Source of the DNA: an uncultured beta proteobacterium
GTDB taxonomy: Bacteria; Pseudomonadota; Gammaproteobacteria; Burkholderiales; SG8-41
Direction of reading: 5' to 3'
Assembly: GCA_903933915.1 (NCBI GenBank)
Contig: CAIZLW010000077.1
Coordinates: 1 to 53,330 of the forward strand
DNA length: 53,330 nt
Numbering within the stretch: the stretch's first letter is position 1; every line of letters begins with the position of its first letter. Positions 34,874-43,913 of the stretch are shown here, one piece after another. Under the pieces are notes generated by a model. It saw only the letters and a program-made list of their open reading frames with translations. It did no database searches and had not been told where the DNA came from. The position numbers were made by a program, and so were the translations under genes.

Positions 34874-35662
34874 TCAAAGTTTCGGGGGTGTGTTCATTGA
34901 AAGTATCGTAACTTTATGTTTATTAAATGAAATATCACCGAAATGAGTTATTGCGGAGGTGCCGGTGTTATCGGTGTCAGTGGCGACGGCGATGGCGCTG
35001 ACCGGAGGCGCCTCCTCGCCGAACGCCGCGCGGAAATCCCGGGCGATATTACGTTCGACATCAACCCACTGTTTTACGCGGGCACTGCCGGACTCGACGA
35101 CGATCACTTTCACGCGGTCGGTATAGGCGCTGGACGCGATGGTTCCTGCCGGCGCCTTGCCGTCCCACACGTAACACAGCGTTGCCGCCGGCAGATGCGG
35201 ATCGAACAGTGCCCGGGCCAGCCGCAGCTTGTTGCGTTCAAAAAACGGCAGTTTCTCCAGCGGGTAATCGAACATTACGTAGACACGCGCCGGAAAATCG
35301 TCCCCGGCCTTGCTGCGCAGGTCAGCTGCTCCAATGATATTGCTGATGTTCCAGCGCCAGCGCAGCCACGGCAGTTCACCCGGATCGATACGCAAAGACC
35401 GCGACAGGCCCGATGCGCCGGATTGCGAATCCGCGCGCAGCACGGTGACGCCGTTGTCATCGACCAGGCTATAGCGGGTGTGCACCTTGATGTTCGCCGC
35501 GGCAAGCGGCGTCCATTCGGCAGGCAGCGCGGCGCCGGGTCGTGCTGCGGAGAACGCGCCGGCAAGCAGTTGGTCTTCGACCGCCCATGCCGTCGCAGCG
35601 AACAGCAGCGTGCACAGAGCAAATGCCGCCCATGCGTGTTCAGTCCGGCGACGGCGCATCAT
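34874..35662 (-). CDS. DUF3047 family exported protein
   Basis: 262 residues with a signal peptide (about 1-27, ending A-T-A-W-A). DUF3047 features include L-R-W-R-W-N-I-S near residue 100, D-D-F-P-A-R-V-Y-V near 122 and A-I-A-V-A-T-D-T-D-N-T near 225. Function unknown. The start overlaps the end of the preceding glycosyltransferase gene by 23 bp, so it is translationally coupled and is the last gene of the minus-strand arsenosugar-type locus. Confidence 0.85.
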   Translation of the reverse strand: MMRRRRTEHAWAAFALCTLLFAATAWAVEDQLLAGAFSAARPGAALPAEWTPLAAANIKVHTRYSLVDDNGVTVLRADSQSGASGLSRSLRIDPGELPWLRWRWNISNIIGAADLRSKAGDDFPARVYVMFDYPLEKLPFFERNKLRLARALFDPHLPAATLCYVWDGKAPAGTIASSAYTDRVKVIVVESGSARVKQWVDVERNIARDFRAAFGEEAPPVSAIAVATDTDNTGTSAITHFGDISFNKHKVTILSMNTPPKL

Positions 35663-36287
35663 CGAGCAATCCTGATTGTTGCAGGCGTTGCCAGTCTTGC
35701 GGGCGATCCACGTCCCACAAGGTTTCGAGTTCCTGCCAGCGCAGCCCGCAGCTTCGCAGATGTTCGCGCGTCTGCTGCATCACGCGTTCGCTGCCCCAGT
35801 CGATGCCGGTGAACAGACGCGGCTCGTGGCGCGACAGGCCGATCAGCGCGTAACCGCCGTCTTCTGCCGGAATGAATACGCCGTCATTGCCGTTGCGCAA
35901 GGCCGTAGCCGCTTGATGCAGGTGTTTCACGGTCAGCGCCGGGCAATCGGTGCCGATGCCGATGACTTTGGGCGTGCGTCGAAGCGCTTGCTCGAAGGCA
36001 TGTGCCATGCGGGCGCCGAGATCGTCGCCTTGTTGCGCATGCAGCGCCGCGCGGTGGGTTTGTGACGCTGAAATCAACGCCGGGTGTGCGGTATCGGGCG
36101 CACACCACAGTTCCAGGTGTGCCGGAGTCGCGGCATGCGCTGTTGCCAGCGCCTGTTGCAGCAGCCGGTCTTGCAGCGCTGCGGCGCGTTCCGCACCGAG
36201 CAGCGGGATCAGCCGCGTTTTCGCCGCACCGGGCACCGGCGCTTTGGCGAACACCAGTATGGTCAGGTCAGGGTTTGTGCCGGACAT
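35640..36287 (-). CDS. TIGR04282-family (arsenosugar-associated) glycosyltransferase
   Basis: 215 residues from the ATG at 36287 (MSGTNPDLTILVFAKAPVPG). The N-terminal V-F-A-K-A-P-V-P-G-A-A-K-T-R-L and the G-T-D-C-P-A-L and E-D-G-G-Y-A-L-I-G blocks are diagnostic of the family first named transferase 1, rSAM/selenodomain-associated. These are nucleotidyl/glycosyl-transferase-like proteins found beside arsS. It overlaps the neighbouring genes at both ends (20 and 23 bp), typical of a tightly coupled operon. Confidence 0.92.
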   Translation of the reverse strand: MSGTNPDLTILVFAKAPVPGAAKTRLIPLLGAERAAALQDRLLQQALATAHAATPAHLELWCAPDTAHPALISASQTHRAALHAQQGDDLGARMAHAFEQALRRTPKVIGIGTDCPALTVKHLHQAATALRNGNDGVFIPAEDGGYALIGLSRHEPRLFTGIDWGSERVMQQTREHLRSCGLRWQELETLWDVDRPQDWQRLQQSGLLDDAPSPD

Positions 36288-36954
36288 ATTGCCGCGCCAG
36301 CCGATCGGGATCGGCACCGAAAAAATAAGCGAGCCGCAATCGCCACATCAGCAGCATCGTTCGCCATACCCCGTGTTTTTCCCAGCGCCGTCCCGAGGTC
36401 ATCAGCCGGTGGGCGATGCACAGTGGTGGACTGTAACGTTTCAGCTGCCGGGTCAGCGCGATGTCTTCCATCAGCGCGATTTCCGGAAAACGGCCTGCCG
36501 CTTCGAACAGCGAGCGGGTCAGGAACAAACCCTGATCACCGGTGGCGATGCCGGTCAGCCGCGAACGCCAGTTCATCAGTTGCGCAATCACGCGCAGCAT
36601 CGGGTGCGTGCCGGCAATCGACACATCGAAACGGCCCCAGCTGCGCCGGCTGCGCGACAGACCATCGACGATCAGGCCGTCGGCACCCTCGGGCAGACGT
36701 GAATCCGCGTGTACAAAGCACAGAATTTCACCCCGTGCGGCCGCAGCACCGGCATTCATCTGCCGCGCGCGGCCCGCCGGCGCGGTCAGCACCTGGTCGG
36801 CGCGTTCGCGGGCGAGGTTTGCGGTGTTGTCGCTGCTGCCGCCGTCGGCGACGATGATTTCGACGCCGCGCCGGCGCAGCGGCTGAAGGCTGTCGAGCGT
36901 GGCGACAATGTGTTCCGCTTCATCGAGCGCGGGAATGATGATGGACAGTGACAA
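36268..36954 (-). CDS. TIGR04283-family (arsenosugar-associated) glycosyltransferase
   Basis: 228 residues of a GT2-type fold. The N-terminus S-I-I-I-P-A-L-D-E-A-E, D-G-G-S-S-D-N-T near residues 36-43 for nucleotide-sugar binding, and F-V-H-A-D-S-R-L-P near 85 are the marks of the family first named transferase 2, rSAM/selenodomain-associated. The likely start is TTG at 36954 with no clear ribosome site. It is found with the TIGR04282 partner in arsenosugar loci, and the two genes overlap. Acceptor unknown. Confidence 0.9.
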   Translation of the reverse strand: MSLSIIIPALDEAEHIVATLDSLQPLRRRGVEIIVADGGSSDNTANLARERADQVLTAPAGRARQMNAGAAAARGEILCFVHADSRLPEGADGLIVDGLSRSRRSWGRFDVSIAGTHPMLRVIAQLMNWRSRLTGIATGDQGLFLTRSLFEAAGRFPEIALMEDIALTRQLKRYSPPLCIAHRLMTSGRRWEKHGVWRTMLLMWRLRLAYFFGADPDRLARQYVRHKP

Positions 36955-36975
36955 ATCGGGGTCGGGTGATGGAAG

Positions 36976-37806
36976 CTATTTATTGGCGTCGTTCAGCCTC
37001 CAATCATAATCCACATGCCGGATCGCGGTCTTGCGCTCGGCAATGGCCTGCTGCTGTGCCGGTACATCGGCGAGCAGGGCCGCATATTTTGCAAAAAACT
37101 GCTCGCGCGACTGCATCGGCGTGTTTTTGCCATCGAAGCCGCGGTAGCCGCTGGTCCAGTCGCTGCTGAACCATTTGAAGATTTCCGAAACTTCCAGCGT
37201 ATTGTCCTGGGCGTTGTAGCGGTTGCGGCTGCGGTCGGACAGGAAGCGCTTGGTCTGCTCTTCCAGCTGCGCATCCAGACGCGCGGCGACATAGGCTTCC
37301 TCGCGCAGCATGGGGCAACCGGTCGAAGCGCAGTTCACCGCGAAATGCAGCCGCGGTTCATCATAGGCGCCGGGCTTGCGCAGCGTTTCGTGTTCGATCA
37401 TGTCCAGCGAGAATTCGCGGCCGAGCAGAGTGAAGAATTTGTCCTTGAACGGGTTGCCGAAGAGTTTGCCGAAATCCCAGATCGATTTGATGTTCGGATA
37501 ACGGGTGAGGATTTTTTCGACGGTATACGCGTTGTAGGCATTGATCAGGAACGCCATCTGCTGGGGTTTGGTCCAGGCATTGAATTCGGCCTGCGGCACT
37601 TTGGAGAGCGTGCCCAGGTAGGCTTTCAGCTCGCTGCGGTCGTGGGCGAAACCTGCGTAACGGACTTGCGAGGATTTGCTGTTGTCGATCAGCACGACGT
37701 GTTTTTTTAGCAGCGTAGCCCAGGCCTTGTGGTCGTGGTCGAAGGATTGGGCGCTCGCGGTCAGCGGCAGCAGGGCCAGCAGCAGGATGGAGAGAATTTT
37801 GTTCAT
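36976..37806 (-). CDS. DUF547 family exported protein
   Basis: 276 residues from the ATG at 37806, where a clear signal peptide starts (MNKILSILLLALLPLTASAQ). DUF547 blocks follow: A-F-L-I-N-A-Y-N-A-Y-T near residue 90, H-F-A-V-N-C-A-S-T-G-C-P near 164 and I-F-K-W-F near 215. The family has a papain-like fold in some members; a candidate Cys is in the N-C-A-S segment. It is often found in rSAM/selenodomain loci. Role unknown. Confidence 0.88.
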   Translation of the reverse strand: MNKILSILLLALLPLTASAQSFDHDHKAWATLLKKHVVLIDNSKSSQVRYAGFAHDRSELKAYLGTLSKVPQAEFNAWTKPQQMAFLINAYNAYTVEKILTRYPNIKSIWDFGKLFGNPFKDKFFTLLGREFSLDMIEHETLRKPGAYDEPRLHFAVNCASTGCPMLREEAYVAARLDAQLEEQTKRFLSDRSRNRYNAQDNTLEVSEIFKWFSSDWTSGYRGFDGKNTPMQSREQFFAKYAALLADVPAQQQAIAERKTAIRHVDYDWRLNDANK

Positions 37807-37859
37807 GGGGTTAATTAGACGGCACAAGGTGTGAGGTTTTTGTGGTCATGGGTTGAGGC

Positions 37860-38165
37860 GGCGCTTTAGGTTCGCCGGGAGTGGCCCGTCCCGGGGGTTT
37901 AGCTCCCCCTTGTGAACCGCCGAGCAGCGCAGCCGGGCCGGGAGTTTTCGGCGAGCACTGCGCGAGCAGCGCAGGCGTAAGAGGTATTGCATGCGTTTCC
38001 CGCCTTGGTCAGATAATGGTGACGAGAGTTGTCGCGAGTTGCGCAGCCGCCCGGTCCGGTGAGCAGCGCAGGGAACCCGAAGGGCGGTGAGCCGGGGTCG
38101 CCTTCTTTTGGTTACTTTTCTTGGCGAAGCAAGAAAAGTAACTGGCCGCCGGGCCACCCCCGGCG
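37860..38165. repeat. Non-coding GC-rich interspersed-repeat-like region with long hairpin
   Basis: The 432-bp gap 37807-38238 has no supportable gene. It contains a perfect 13-bp stem with 6-nt loop at 38111-38142 (GTTACTTTTCTTG, GCGAAG, CAAGAAAAGTAAC) set in a GC-rich context with runs of GCAGCGC-type words. From memory this hairpin sequence is widely dispersed in intergenic regions of betaproteobacteria; I cannot check it here. It interrupts the arsenosugar-type gene row between the reductase fusion and DUF547 gene. Confidence 0.65.
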
Positions 38166-38238
38166 AAGTTGTTTGGTTTTATCTTGTGCACGGGGGGGGT
38201 AACTGCGAAACCGATGGTCGGACTAAACTTTTTCTCCA

Positions 38239-40371
38239 TCAACCCCGTCGCCACGCATGAAACTTTTCCACCCACTCCAATAGTCCCTTGGGTGCGTGAT
38301 TGCGCTTCCAGTTCCCCGCCACATACTTGTTGGCTTCGGCCAGCGTCGGGTAGATGTGGATGGTGCCGAGGATTTTGTTCAGCCCGATGCCGTGTTTCAT
38401 CGCGCTGACGAATTCGGTGATCAGGTCGCCGGCGTGTTCGCCGGCGATGGTGGCGCCGAGAATTTTGTCTTTGCCGGGGACGGTCAGCACCTTGACCAAG
38501 CCGTGCGCCGCGCTGTCGGCGATGGCGCGGTCGAGGTCGTCGATGCCGTAGGTGGTGACTTCGTACGGAATATTCTTTTCTTTGGCTTCGGTTTCGTTGA
38601 GGCCGACGCGGGCGACTTCGGGGTCGGTGAAGGTGGCCCACGGAATCACTGAAAAGTCCGCGCGGAATTTTTTGTAGCCGCCGAACAGGCCATTGACCGC
38701 CGCGTACCAGGCGGTGTGCGCCGCCGTGTGCGTGAACTGGTAGGGGCCGGCAACGTCGCCGCAGGCGAGGATGTTGGGGTATTTGGTCTGCATGAACTCG
38801 TTGACTTCGACGGTGCGCGACTTGGTGACCGGAATGCCCAGTTCTTCCAGGCCGTAACCGGTGGTGTTGGCGACACGGCCGACGGCGCAGAGCAGGGTAT
38901 CGAACACGATGCGCACAGTGTTGCCGTTGTGTTCGCAATACAGCACCTTCTCGCCATTTTCGACCGCAAAACGCTGTGCCTTGTGGTTCACCAGCACGGT
39001 GACGCCTTCGCTGCGGAATTTCTGCTGTACCAGATCGGAGAATTCCGGATCCTCGCGCACCATCAGTCGCGGCAGCATTTCAACTTGTGTGACCTGTGAA
39101 CCGAGGCGGGCAAAACATTGCGTGAGTTCGCAGCCGATCGGGCCGCCGCCGAGCACGAGCAGGCGCTGCGGCAACCGGCGCAGCGCCCACAGGGTGTCTG
39201 AGGTCAGATAACCGGTTTCTTCGATGCCGGGGATGGTCGGCACGAAAGGGCGCGCGCCGGCGGCGATGATGATGCCGCGGGTGGTCAGCGTTTGCTTGCC
39301 GGCAGCGGTGGTGATTTCGACCGCCCACGGCGAGACGATTTTGGCTTCACCGGTCAGGCATTCGACGCCGAGGCTGGTGTAACGCTCGATCGAATCATGC
39401 GGTTCGATTTCGCGCACCACGCGCTGTACGCGCTCCATCACGTCGGCGAAATCGAAATCGACCGTGGCGCTTTTGAAGCCGTAGTCGCGCGCGTGTTTCA
39501 TCGTTGCCAGCAGTTTGGCCGATTTGATCAGCGCCTTCGACGGCACGCAGCCGGTGTTCAGGCAGTCGCCGCCCATCTTGTGTTTTTCAACCAGTGTGAC
39601 TTTGGCCTTGACCGCGACGGCGATGTAGGCCGAGACCAGTCCGGCAGAGCCGGCGCCGATCACCACCAGGTTGCGGTCGAACCGCGCAGGGCGGGTCCAA
39701 CCGGCGTAGACCTTGCGCGCCTTGAGTGCATCGAGCGCCTTTTTCGCCAGCAGCGGGAATATGCCCAGTAGCGCAAAGGCAAGGAGCAGGCCGGCCGAAA
39801 TCTTGAATGCACCGAGCTGTGTGCCGGCATAGACATAGACCAGTGTGCCGGCAAACATGCCGAGCTGGCTGACCCAGTAATAGGTCGAGGTGCGGATCGG
39901 CGTCAGTCCCATCACCAGGTTGATCACGAAAAACGGGAATGCGGGCACCAGCCGCAAGGCGAACAGATAGAACGCACCTTCGCGCGCGATGCCTTCATTG
40001 ATCGGACGCAGGCGGTCGCCGAAACGCTGCTGTACCCAGTCGCGCAGCAGGAAGCGCGAGGCGAGGAAGGCCAGCGTGGCACCCAGCGTCGAGGCAAACG
40101 ACACGATGACCGTGCCCCACAGCAGACCGAACAATGCGCCGGCAATGAGGGTCATGATCGCCGCGCCCGGCAGCGACAGCCCGGTCACGGCGACGTAGAC
40201 GCCGAAAAACAGCAGCGCAGTGCGCAGCGGGTACGCCTGCACTTGCGCCTCGATGGCGGCACGCTGCGCCTGGAAATAATCCAGTGATACGTACTGCTTC
40301 AGGTCGAAGACGAAAAAGGCGGTGATGGCCGCCGCGATGACGGCAAGCACCAGCAGTTTGCTCTTGCTCAA
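38239..40371 (-). CDS. VTT-domain membrane protein fused to mercuric-reductase-like flavoprotein
   Basis: 710 residues. Residues 1-225 are a TVP38/TMEM64 (VTT) membrane domain with about six hydrophobic segments. Residues 232-710 are a class I pyridine nucleotide-disulfide oxidoreductase: FAD motif V-V-I-G-A-G-S-A-G, redox pair Cys270 and Cys275 in G-G-D-C-L-N-T-G-C-V-P-S-K, NAD(P) motif G-G-G-P-I-G-C-E, and the dimerisation domain. The mercuric-reductase C-terminal Cys pair is absent. The start is TTG at 40371 with GGGGG upstream; it overlaps the upstream stop by 4 nt (TTGA). Substrate unknown; the locus suggests an arsenic, sulfur or thiol role. Confidence 0.9.
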   Translation of the reverse strand: MSKSKLLVLAVIAAAITAFFVFDLKQYVSLDYFQAQRAAIEAQVQAYPLRTALLFFGVYVAVTGLSLPGAAIMTLIAGALFGLLWGTVIVSFASTLGATLAFLASRFLLRDWVQQRFGDRLRPINEGIAREGAFYLFALRLVPAFPFFVINLVMGLTPIRTSTYYWVSQLGMFAGTLVYVYAGTQLGAFKISAGLLLAFALLGIFPLLAKKALDALKARKVYAGWTRPARFDRNLVVIGAGSAGLVSAYIAVAVKAKVTLVEKHKMGGDCLNTGCVPSKALIKSAKLLATMKHARDYGFKSATVDFDFADVMERVQRVVREIEPHDSIERYTSLGVECLTGEAKIVSPWAVEITTAAGKQTLTTRGIIIAAGARPFVPTIPGIEETGYLTSDTLWALRRLPQRLLVLGGGPIGCELTQCFARLGSQVTQVEMLPRLMVREDPEFSDLVQQKFRSEGVTVLVNHKAQRFAVENGEKVLYCEHNGNTVRIVFDTLLCAVGRVANTTGYGLEELGIPVTKSRTVEVNEFMQTKYPNILACGDVAGPYQFTHTAAHTAWYAAVNGLFGGYKKFRADFSVIPWATFTDPEVARVGLNETEAKEKNIPYEVTTYGIDDLDRAIADSAAHGLVKVLTVPGKDKILGATIAGEHAGDLITEFVSAMKHGIGLNKILGTIHIYPTLAEANKYVAGNWKRNHAPKGLLEWVEKFHAWRRG

Positions 40372-41360
40372 GATTTTCCCCCGGCTGTGCGTACCTGCTG
40401 CAGCAGTGTGTGGCTGATGCGGATGCCCGGCCCCATCGCGCGGTTGAGGCCGTAACGTGGGCCGTTGGCGATACGTTTGCCATAGGAAAGCTCGGCGGCG
40501 CTGCCGTCAGGCCAGTTTGCACTGAATGCCGTCTGCCATGCGGTCTGGTCATGATGTACGGCGAGAGCGTCGATATGGATGCCGTCGATTACTGTTCCAT
40601 ACAGGGTCGCCGGTGTCGAAGCAGCTGTGGTCGAAATCCGGGTGATTACGCCGAAGGACGTGCCGGCAAAATTGGGCATGCCGGCAGCGCCGTTGTTGAA
40701 TATCGCTGACGTGCCGTTTCCGGTGTCCAGCGTCATGGCGATGGGCAGGCAGGTATGGCTGCTGGCAATGATGTTCACGCCGGCTGCTTTGCAATGCGCA
40801 GTGACACTCGCAATACCATCGGCATCACGCAGCGCGGATTCATCGTAAGACCAGCCGGCGAGCGACTCACAGTCGCCATGGACGATGGCGATACGCAGGC
40901 CGCCGACGTTTGCCGTCAGCGTCATCGGCAGTGCGGCGAGGCGTGCGCGCAACTCAGGGAATCCCCGTGCTGTTTCGCGCAGCCGCGCCTCGATGGCGTT
41001 GGAACGTTCGACATCGGCGTCGCTGACGCTGTCCGGGTAGCCGCAACCGCAGCCGGTATCGCCGTCATCGCTGGCCAGTTCGGTTTCGACGTTGCCGCGT
41101 ATTGCATGGTGGGTGAGCACGGTTTCATTGATGGCCGTAAAACCGGCGGCATCAATGTTGAACCAGTTGAAGTCACCGTTGAACACCAGCGTGGCCGACG
41201 CCGGTTCGGCGGTGGCCAGTTCGCGTATGGCGCGCAATGCAGGCTGGTTGCCGTAAAGCCCGCCGATGACATACAGCGTGTCGGCAATAAAATCCGCCGG
41301 GCGGTTCAGTGATTCCGGGACATAGCGGTAATGCAGCGGGCAGTTACGGCCGGGGCTCAT
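40368..41360 (-). CDS. Calcineurin-like metallophosphoesterase
   Basis: 330 residues from the ATG at 41360, which overlaps the symporter stop (ATGA); an ATG 24 nt upstream is also possible. Metallophosphoesterase landmarks are F-N-G-D-F-N-W-F near residue 68, the G-N-V-E motif near 94, I-V-H-G-D near 171 and S-S-H-T near 205. The first motif is degenerate (G-G-L-Y-G-N replaces D-x-H-G). It lies between the symporter and the reductase fusion, overlapping both by 4 nt, so it is part of the same operon. Substrate unknown. Confidence 0.82.
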   Translation of the reverse strand: MSPGRNCPLHYRYVPESLNRPADFIADTLYVIGGLYGNQPALRAIRELATAEPASATLVFNGDFNWFNIDAAGFTAINETVLTHHAIRGNVETELASDDGDTGCGCGYPDSVSDADVERSNAIEARLRETARGFPELRARLAALPMTLTANVGGLRIAIVHGDCESLAGWSYDESALRDADGIASVTAHCKAAGVNIIASSHTCLPIAMTLDTGNGTSAIFNNGAAGMPNFAGTSFGVITRISTTAASTPATLYGTVIDGIHIDALAVHHDQTAWQTAFSANWPDGSAAELSYGKRIANGPRYGLNRAMGPGIRISHTLLQQVRTAGGKS

Positions 41361-42742
41361 CGCTGGCCGCGCAGTTTCTGCCATGCGATGGGCAGCAGGA
41401 ATCCGGCAACGCAGAGGCCGAGTCCGTAGAAGTTGACGCCCAGCAGCAGCGCGTATTTTCCATCACCGATAGCCCACGACGGCGGGATCATGCCGGTGGC
41501 GAGCAGCACGCCGAGCAGCACACCAGGCCAGAACGCGAGATGGAAGCTCCAGGGCGAATGTTTGACCAGCGGTGCGAGCAGGAATACCGGGGCGAGACCC
41601 ATCACCATGGTGCCGCTGATGGTGGTGGCCTTGAGGATGTCGGTGCCGGCAATCATCGGAATGTTGCCGAGCAGCGCAAACACGATCATCGTCCACATGC
41701 CGACGACCATCGCCCGCGGCCCCGGCTTGCGGCCGGCGAGCATCGGCATTTCCTGGCCGATCGACTTGGCGACTGACGCGAATGTCGAGTCCAGCGTTGA
41801 ACCCGCGGCCATGATCATCACCACGGTCATCAGTAGGTAGGGAATGGTGCCGAAAGCCAGTGCGACGGCGCCGGGCATGTTGTCGCCTGCGGGCAGTCCT
41901 TCCAGCTTCGCATGCACGCCGACCAGGCTGAATGCAAAAATACAGATGAAGCCGAGCACGCCGGCGGTGATCATCGCGCGCAGCATGGTTTTTTCGCGGG
42001 TGATGAAACCGCGGTCGGTCAGCACCGGATCGTGGAAGGGATAAGACAGCACCTGCAATAGCGCGACCAGAATCAGGTCGACACCGGCGTTCATCCGAAA
42101 GTCGCCGACCGCCAGTAACGTGGGCAGGCCATGGTGTGGCAGAACCAGAAACAAAACAGCGCCCAGCGCGACAATGAACAGTACGGTCTGGATGACATCG
42201 GTGACGATGGAGCTGCGCAGACCGCCCTTGAGCGCATAAACGAGTGTTGCGGCGGTGAACAGCAGTGCGGCCGTAATGAAGGTCCAGGTGCCGGCCTGCC
42301 CGTAATAGGCGCCGACCACTGCGGTGTTGCTCCACACCTCGTTATAGAGGCGGATCAGGATGGCCAGCGTGAACGCGAGCGCGGCCAGCCGGCCGTAACG
42401 CGTGATCAGGAACGGCACCAGTCCGGTGGCGCCATGACGCGTGCGCAGCCAGTAGATGACGATGCCGGCGACCGGGATCGACAGCCAGTAAGTGGCATAG
42501 GCCAGGCCGCCGACCACACCCCAGGCCGCACCGAGATTGGCGGCGTTGGTCACGGATTTGGCAAAAATCCAGCTGATGAAAATGCTGCACATCAGCGCCC
42601 ACTCGGTAGCGGGCCGGCCGGAGTCATCGCTGCCGGTGAAAAAACTGGCGGCGGTGCGCGAGCGCGGCGTGATCGCATACATCGCGCCGCCGTAGAGCAG
42701 CAGGAAGCCCCAGAAATAAACTGCGAATGCCGGTTCGATCAT
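41357..42742 (-). CDS. Sodium:solute symporter family protein
   Basis: 461 residues with 12-13 predicted membrane segments and SSS-family features: W-I-F-A-K-S-V-T-N-A-A-N-L-G near residue 59 and G-G-L-R-S-S-I-V-T-D-V-I-Q near 180. Such proteins import organic solutes with sodium. Second gene of the arsS row, 16 bp after arsS, it may import a precursor or sugar-like product of the arsenosugar pathway (inference). Confidence 0.9.
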   Translation of the reverse strand: MIEPAFAVYFWGFLLLYGGAMYAITPRSRTAASFFTGSDDSGRPATEWALMCSIFISWIFAKSVTNAANLGAAWGVVGGLAYATYWLSIPVAGIVIYWLRTRHGATGLVPFLITRYGRLAALAFTLAILIRLYNEVWSNTAVVGAYYGQAGTWTFITAALLFTAATLVYALKGGLRSSIVTDVIQTVLFIVALGAVLFLVLPHHGLPTLLAVGDFRMNAGVDLILVALLQVLSYPFHDPVLTDRGFITREKTMLRAMITAGVLGFICIFAFSLVGVHAKLEGLPAGDNMPGAVALAFGTIPYLLMTVVMIMAAGSTLDSTFASVAKSIGQEMPMLAGRKPGPRAMVVGMWTMIVFALLGNIPMIAGTDILKATTISGTMVMGLAPVFLLAPLVKHSPWSFHLAFWPGVLLGVLLATGMIPPSWAIGDGKYALLLGVNFYGLGLCVAGFLLPIAWQKLRGQR

Positions 42743-42758
42743 CGTCTGCTGTTTGCGT

Positions 42759-43724
42759 TCAGTCTGCCAGTGCGCCGCCGCAGCTCGAACCCTGCCCGGC
42801 GGTGCAGCCGAAGCAATGGTCCTTGACGGTGATCGGGTTGCGCTCGAGGTCGGCGCCGATCAGCTCGCGCAGATGGCTGCGGGTGCGGCCTTTCCAGGCC
42901 AGCGGCAGTTCGAGCATCTGGTTGAAATCGCAGTCGTAGACGTAGCCCTGCCAGTCCACCGAGAGCAGCGTCCGGCACATCACGGTGTCGAGGTTCTCCG
43001 GGCGGTAGGCGTCTTTCAGCAGCTTCATGTACGGATCGAACTGTCCCTTCGACACCAGCGTGCTGCCGAAACGCTGGATCGGCATGTTGGTCAATGCATA
43101 AAGATCGTTGAACACCACGCCATAACCGTCGAGCAGGCGCTGCTGGTAATCGCGCTGCAGCGCCTGTTGCTCCGGCGGCAGCACGGCGCCCTGCGGGTTA
43201 TAGACCAGGTTCAGTTTCAGCGGCGAACCGGGTTGTGCGTAGCCCAGGTTGTTGAGTGTTTGCAGCGCGCGGATGCTGGTTTCGAACACGCCCTTGCCGC
43301 GCTGGCGGTCGACGTTGTCTTCGAGATAGCAGGGCAGCGAGGCGGTGATTTCGACCTGCTGGTCGGCGAGAAACTGTGCGAGATGCTCCTGCCCCGGCTC
43401 GAACAGAATGGTCAGATTGCAGCGATCAACGACACGAACACCCAGTTTGCGCGCCGATTCGACGAGTAAACGAAAGTGCGGATTGAGCTCGGGCGCGCCG
43501 CCGGTGACGTCCAGCATGCGGATGCCCATGGCTTTGAGGCAGGCGATGACTTCAAAAATAGTCTCGCGCGACATCAGTTCGGTGCGCGTCGGCCCGGCGT
43601 TGACGTGGCAGTGCAGGCAGCTCTGGTTGCACTTGTAGCCGAGGTTGACCTGCAGGGTCTCCACCGACTTGCGGCGGATGGCCGGGAAATCGCCGTTTTC
43701 CAGCAACGGCAGCGTGGCATGCAT
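42759..43724 (-). CDS. arsS: Arsenosugar biosynthesis radical SAM protein ArsS (Cys form)
   Basis: 321 residues. The radical SAM cluster motif is C32-N-Q-S-C36-L-H-C39 (C-x3-C-x2-C). The C-terminal Cys-rich end is D-H-C-F-G-C-T-A-G-Q-G-S-S-C-G-G. ArsS is needed for oxo-arsenosugar formation, acting after arsenic methylation by ArsM, which is not in this window. As I recall, some ArsS family members carry Sec in the C-terminal motif; here that codon is TGC, so Cys. GGGAG lies 9 nt before the ATG. It heads a row that includes the symporter, phosphoesterase, reductase fusion, DUF547, two glycosyltransferases and DUF3047. Confidence 0.93.
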   Translation of the reverse strand: MHATLPLLENGDFPAIRRKSVETLQVNLGYKCNQSCLHCHVNAGPTRTELMSRETIFEVIACLKAMGIRMLDVTGGAPELNPHFRLLVESARKLGVRVVDRCNLTILFEPGQEHLAQFLADQQVEITASLPCYLEDNVDRQRGKGVFETSIRALQTLNNLGYAQPGSPLKLNLVYNPQGAVLPPEQQALQRDYQQRLLDGYGVVFNDLYALTNMPIQRFGSTLVSKGQFDPYMKLLKDAYRPENLDTVMCRTLLSVDWQGYVYDCDFNQMLELPLAWKGRTRSHLRELIGADLERNPITVKDHCFGCTAGQGSSCGGALAD

Positions 43725-43913
43725 CGGTGACTGCTCCCTATACGCGGGTTATTCCGTAGCCATCGGTCGGGCCCGGGGGCGATTCCTTACGCGGTTCATT
43801 CATTGTACGCAATCGATGCGGCGTCCCGCCGGGGATTTTTCAGTCTGGCGCGTTGACCGCAAGCCCCTGATTGCGCTACATTTCCTGACCTTTCCCCGGG
43901 GTCACGCACCCTC

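Noticed and set aside
42759..43724. Sec in ArsS
   Set aside because: The C-terminal motif codon is TGC (Cys); no in-frame TGA occurs before the natural stop.
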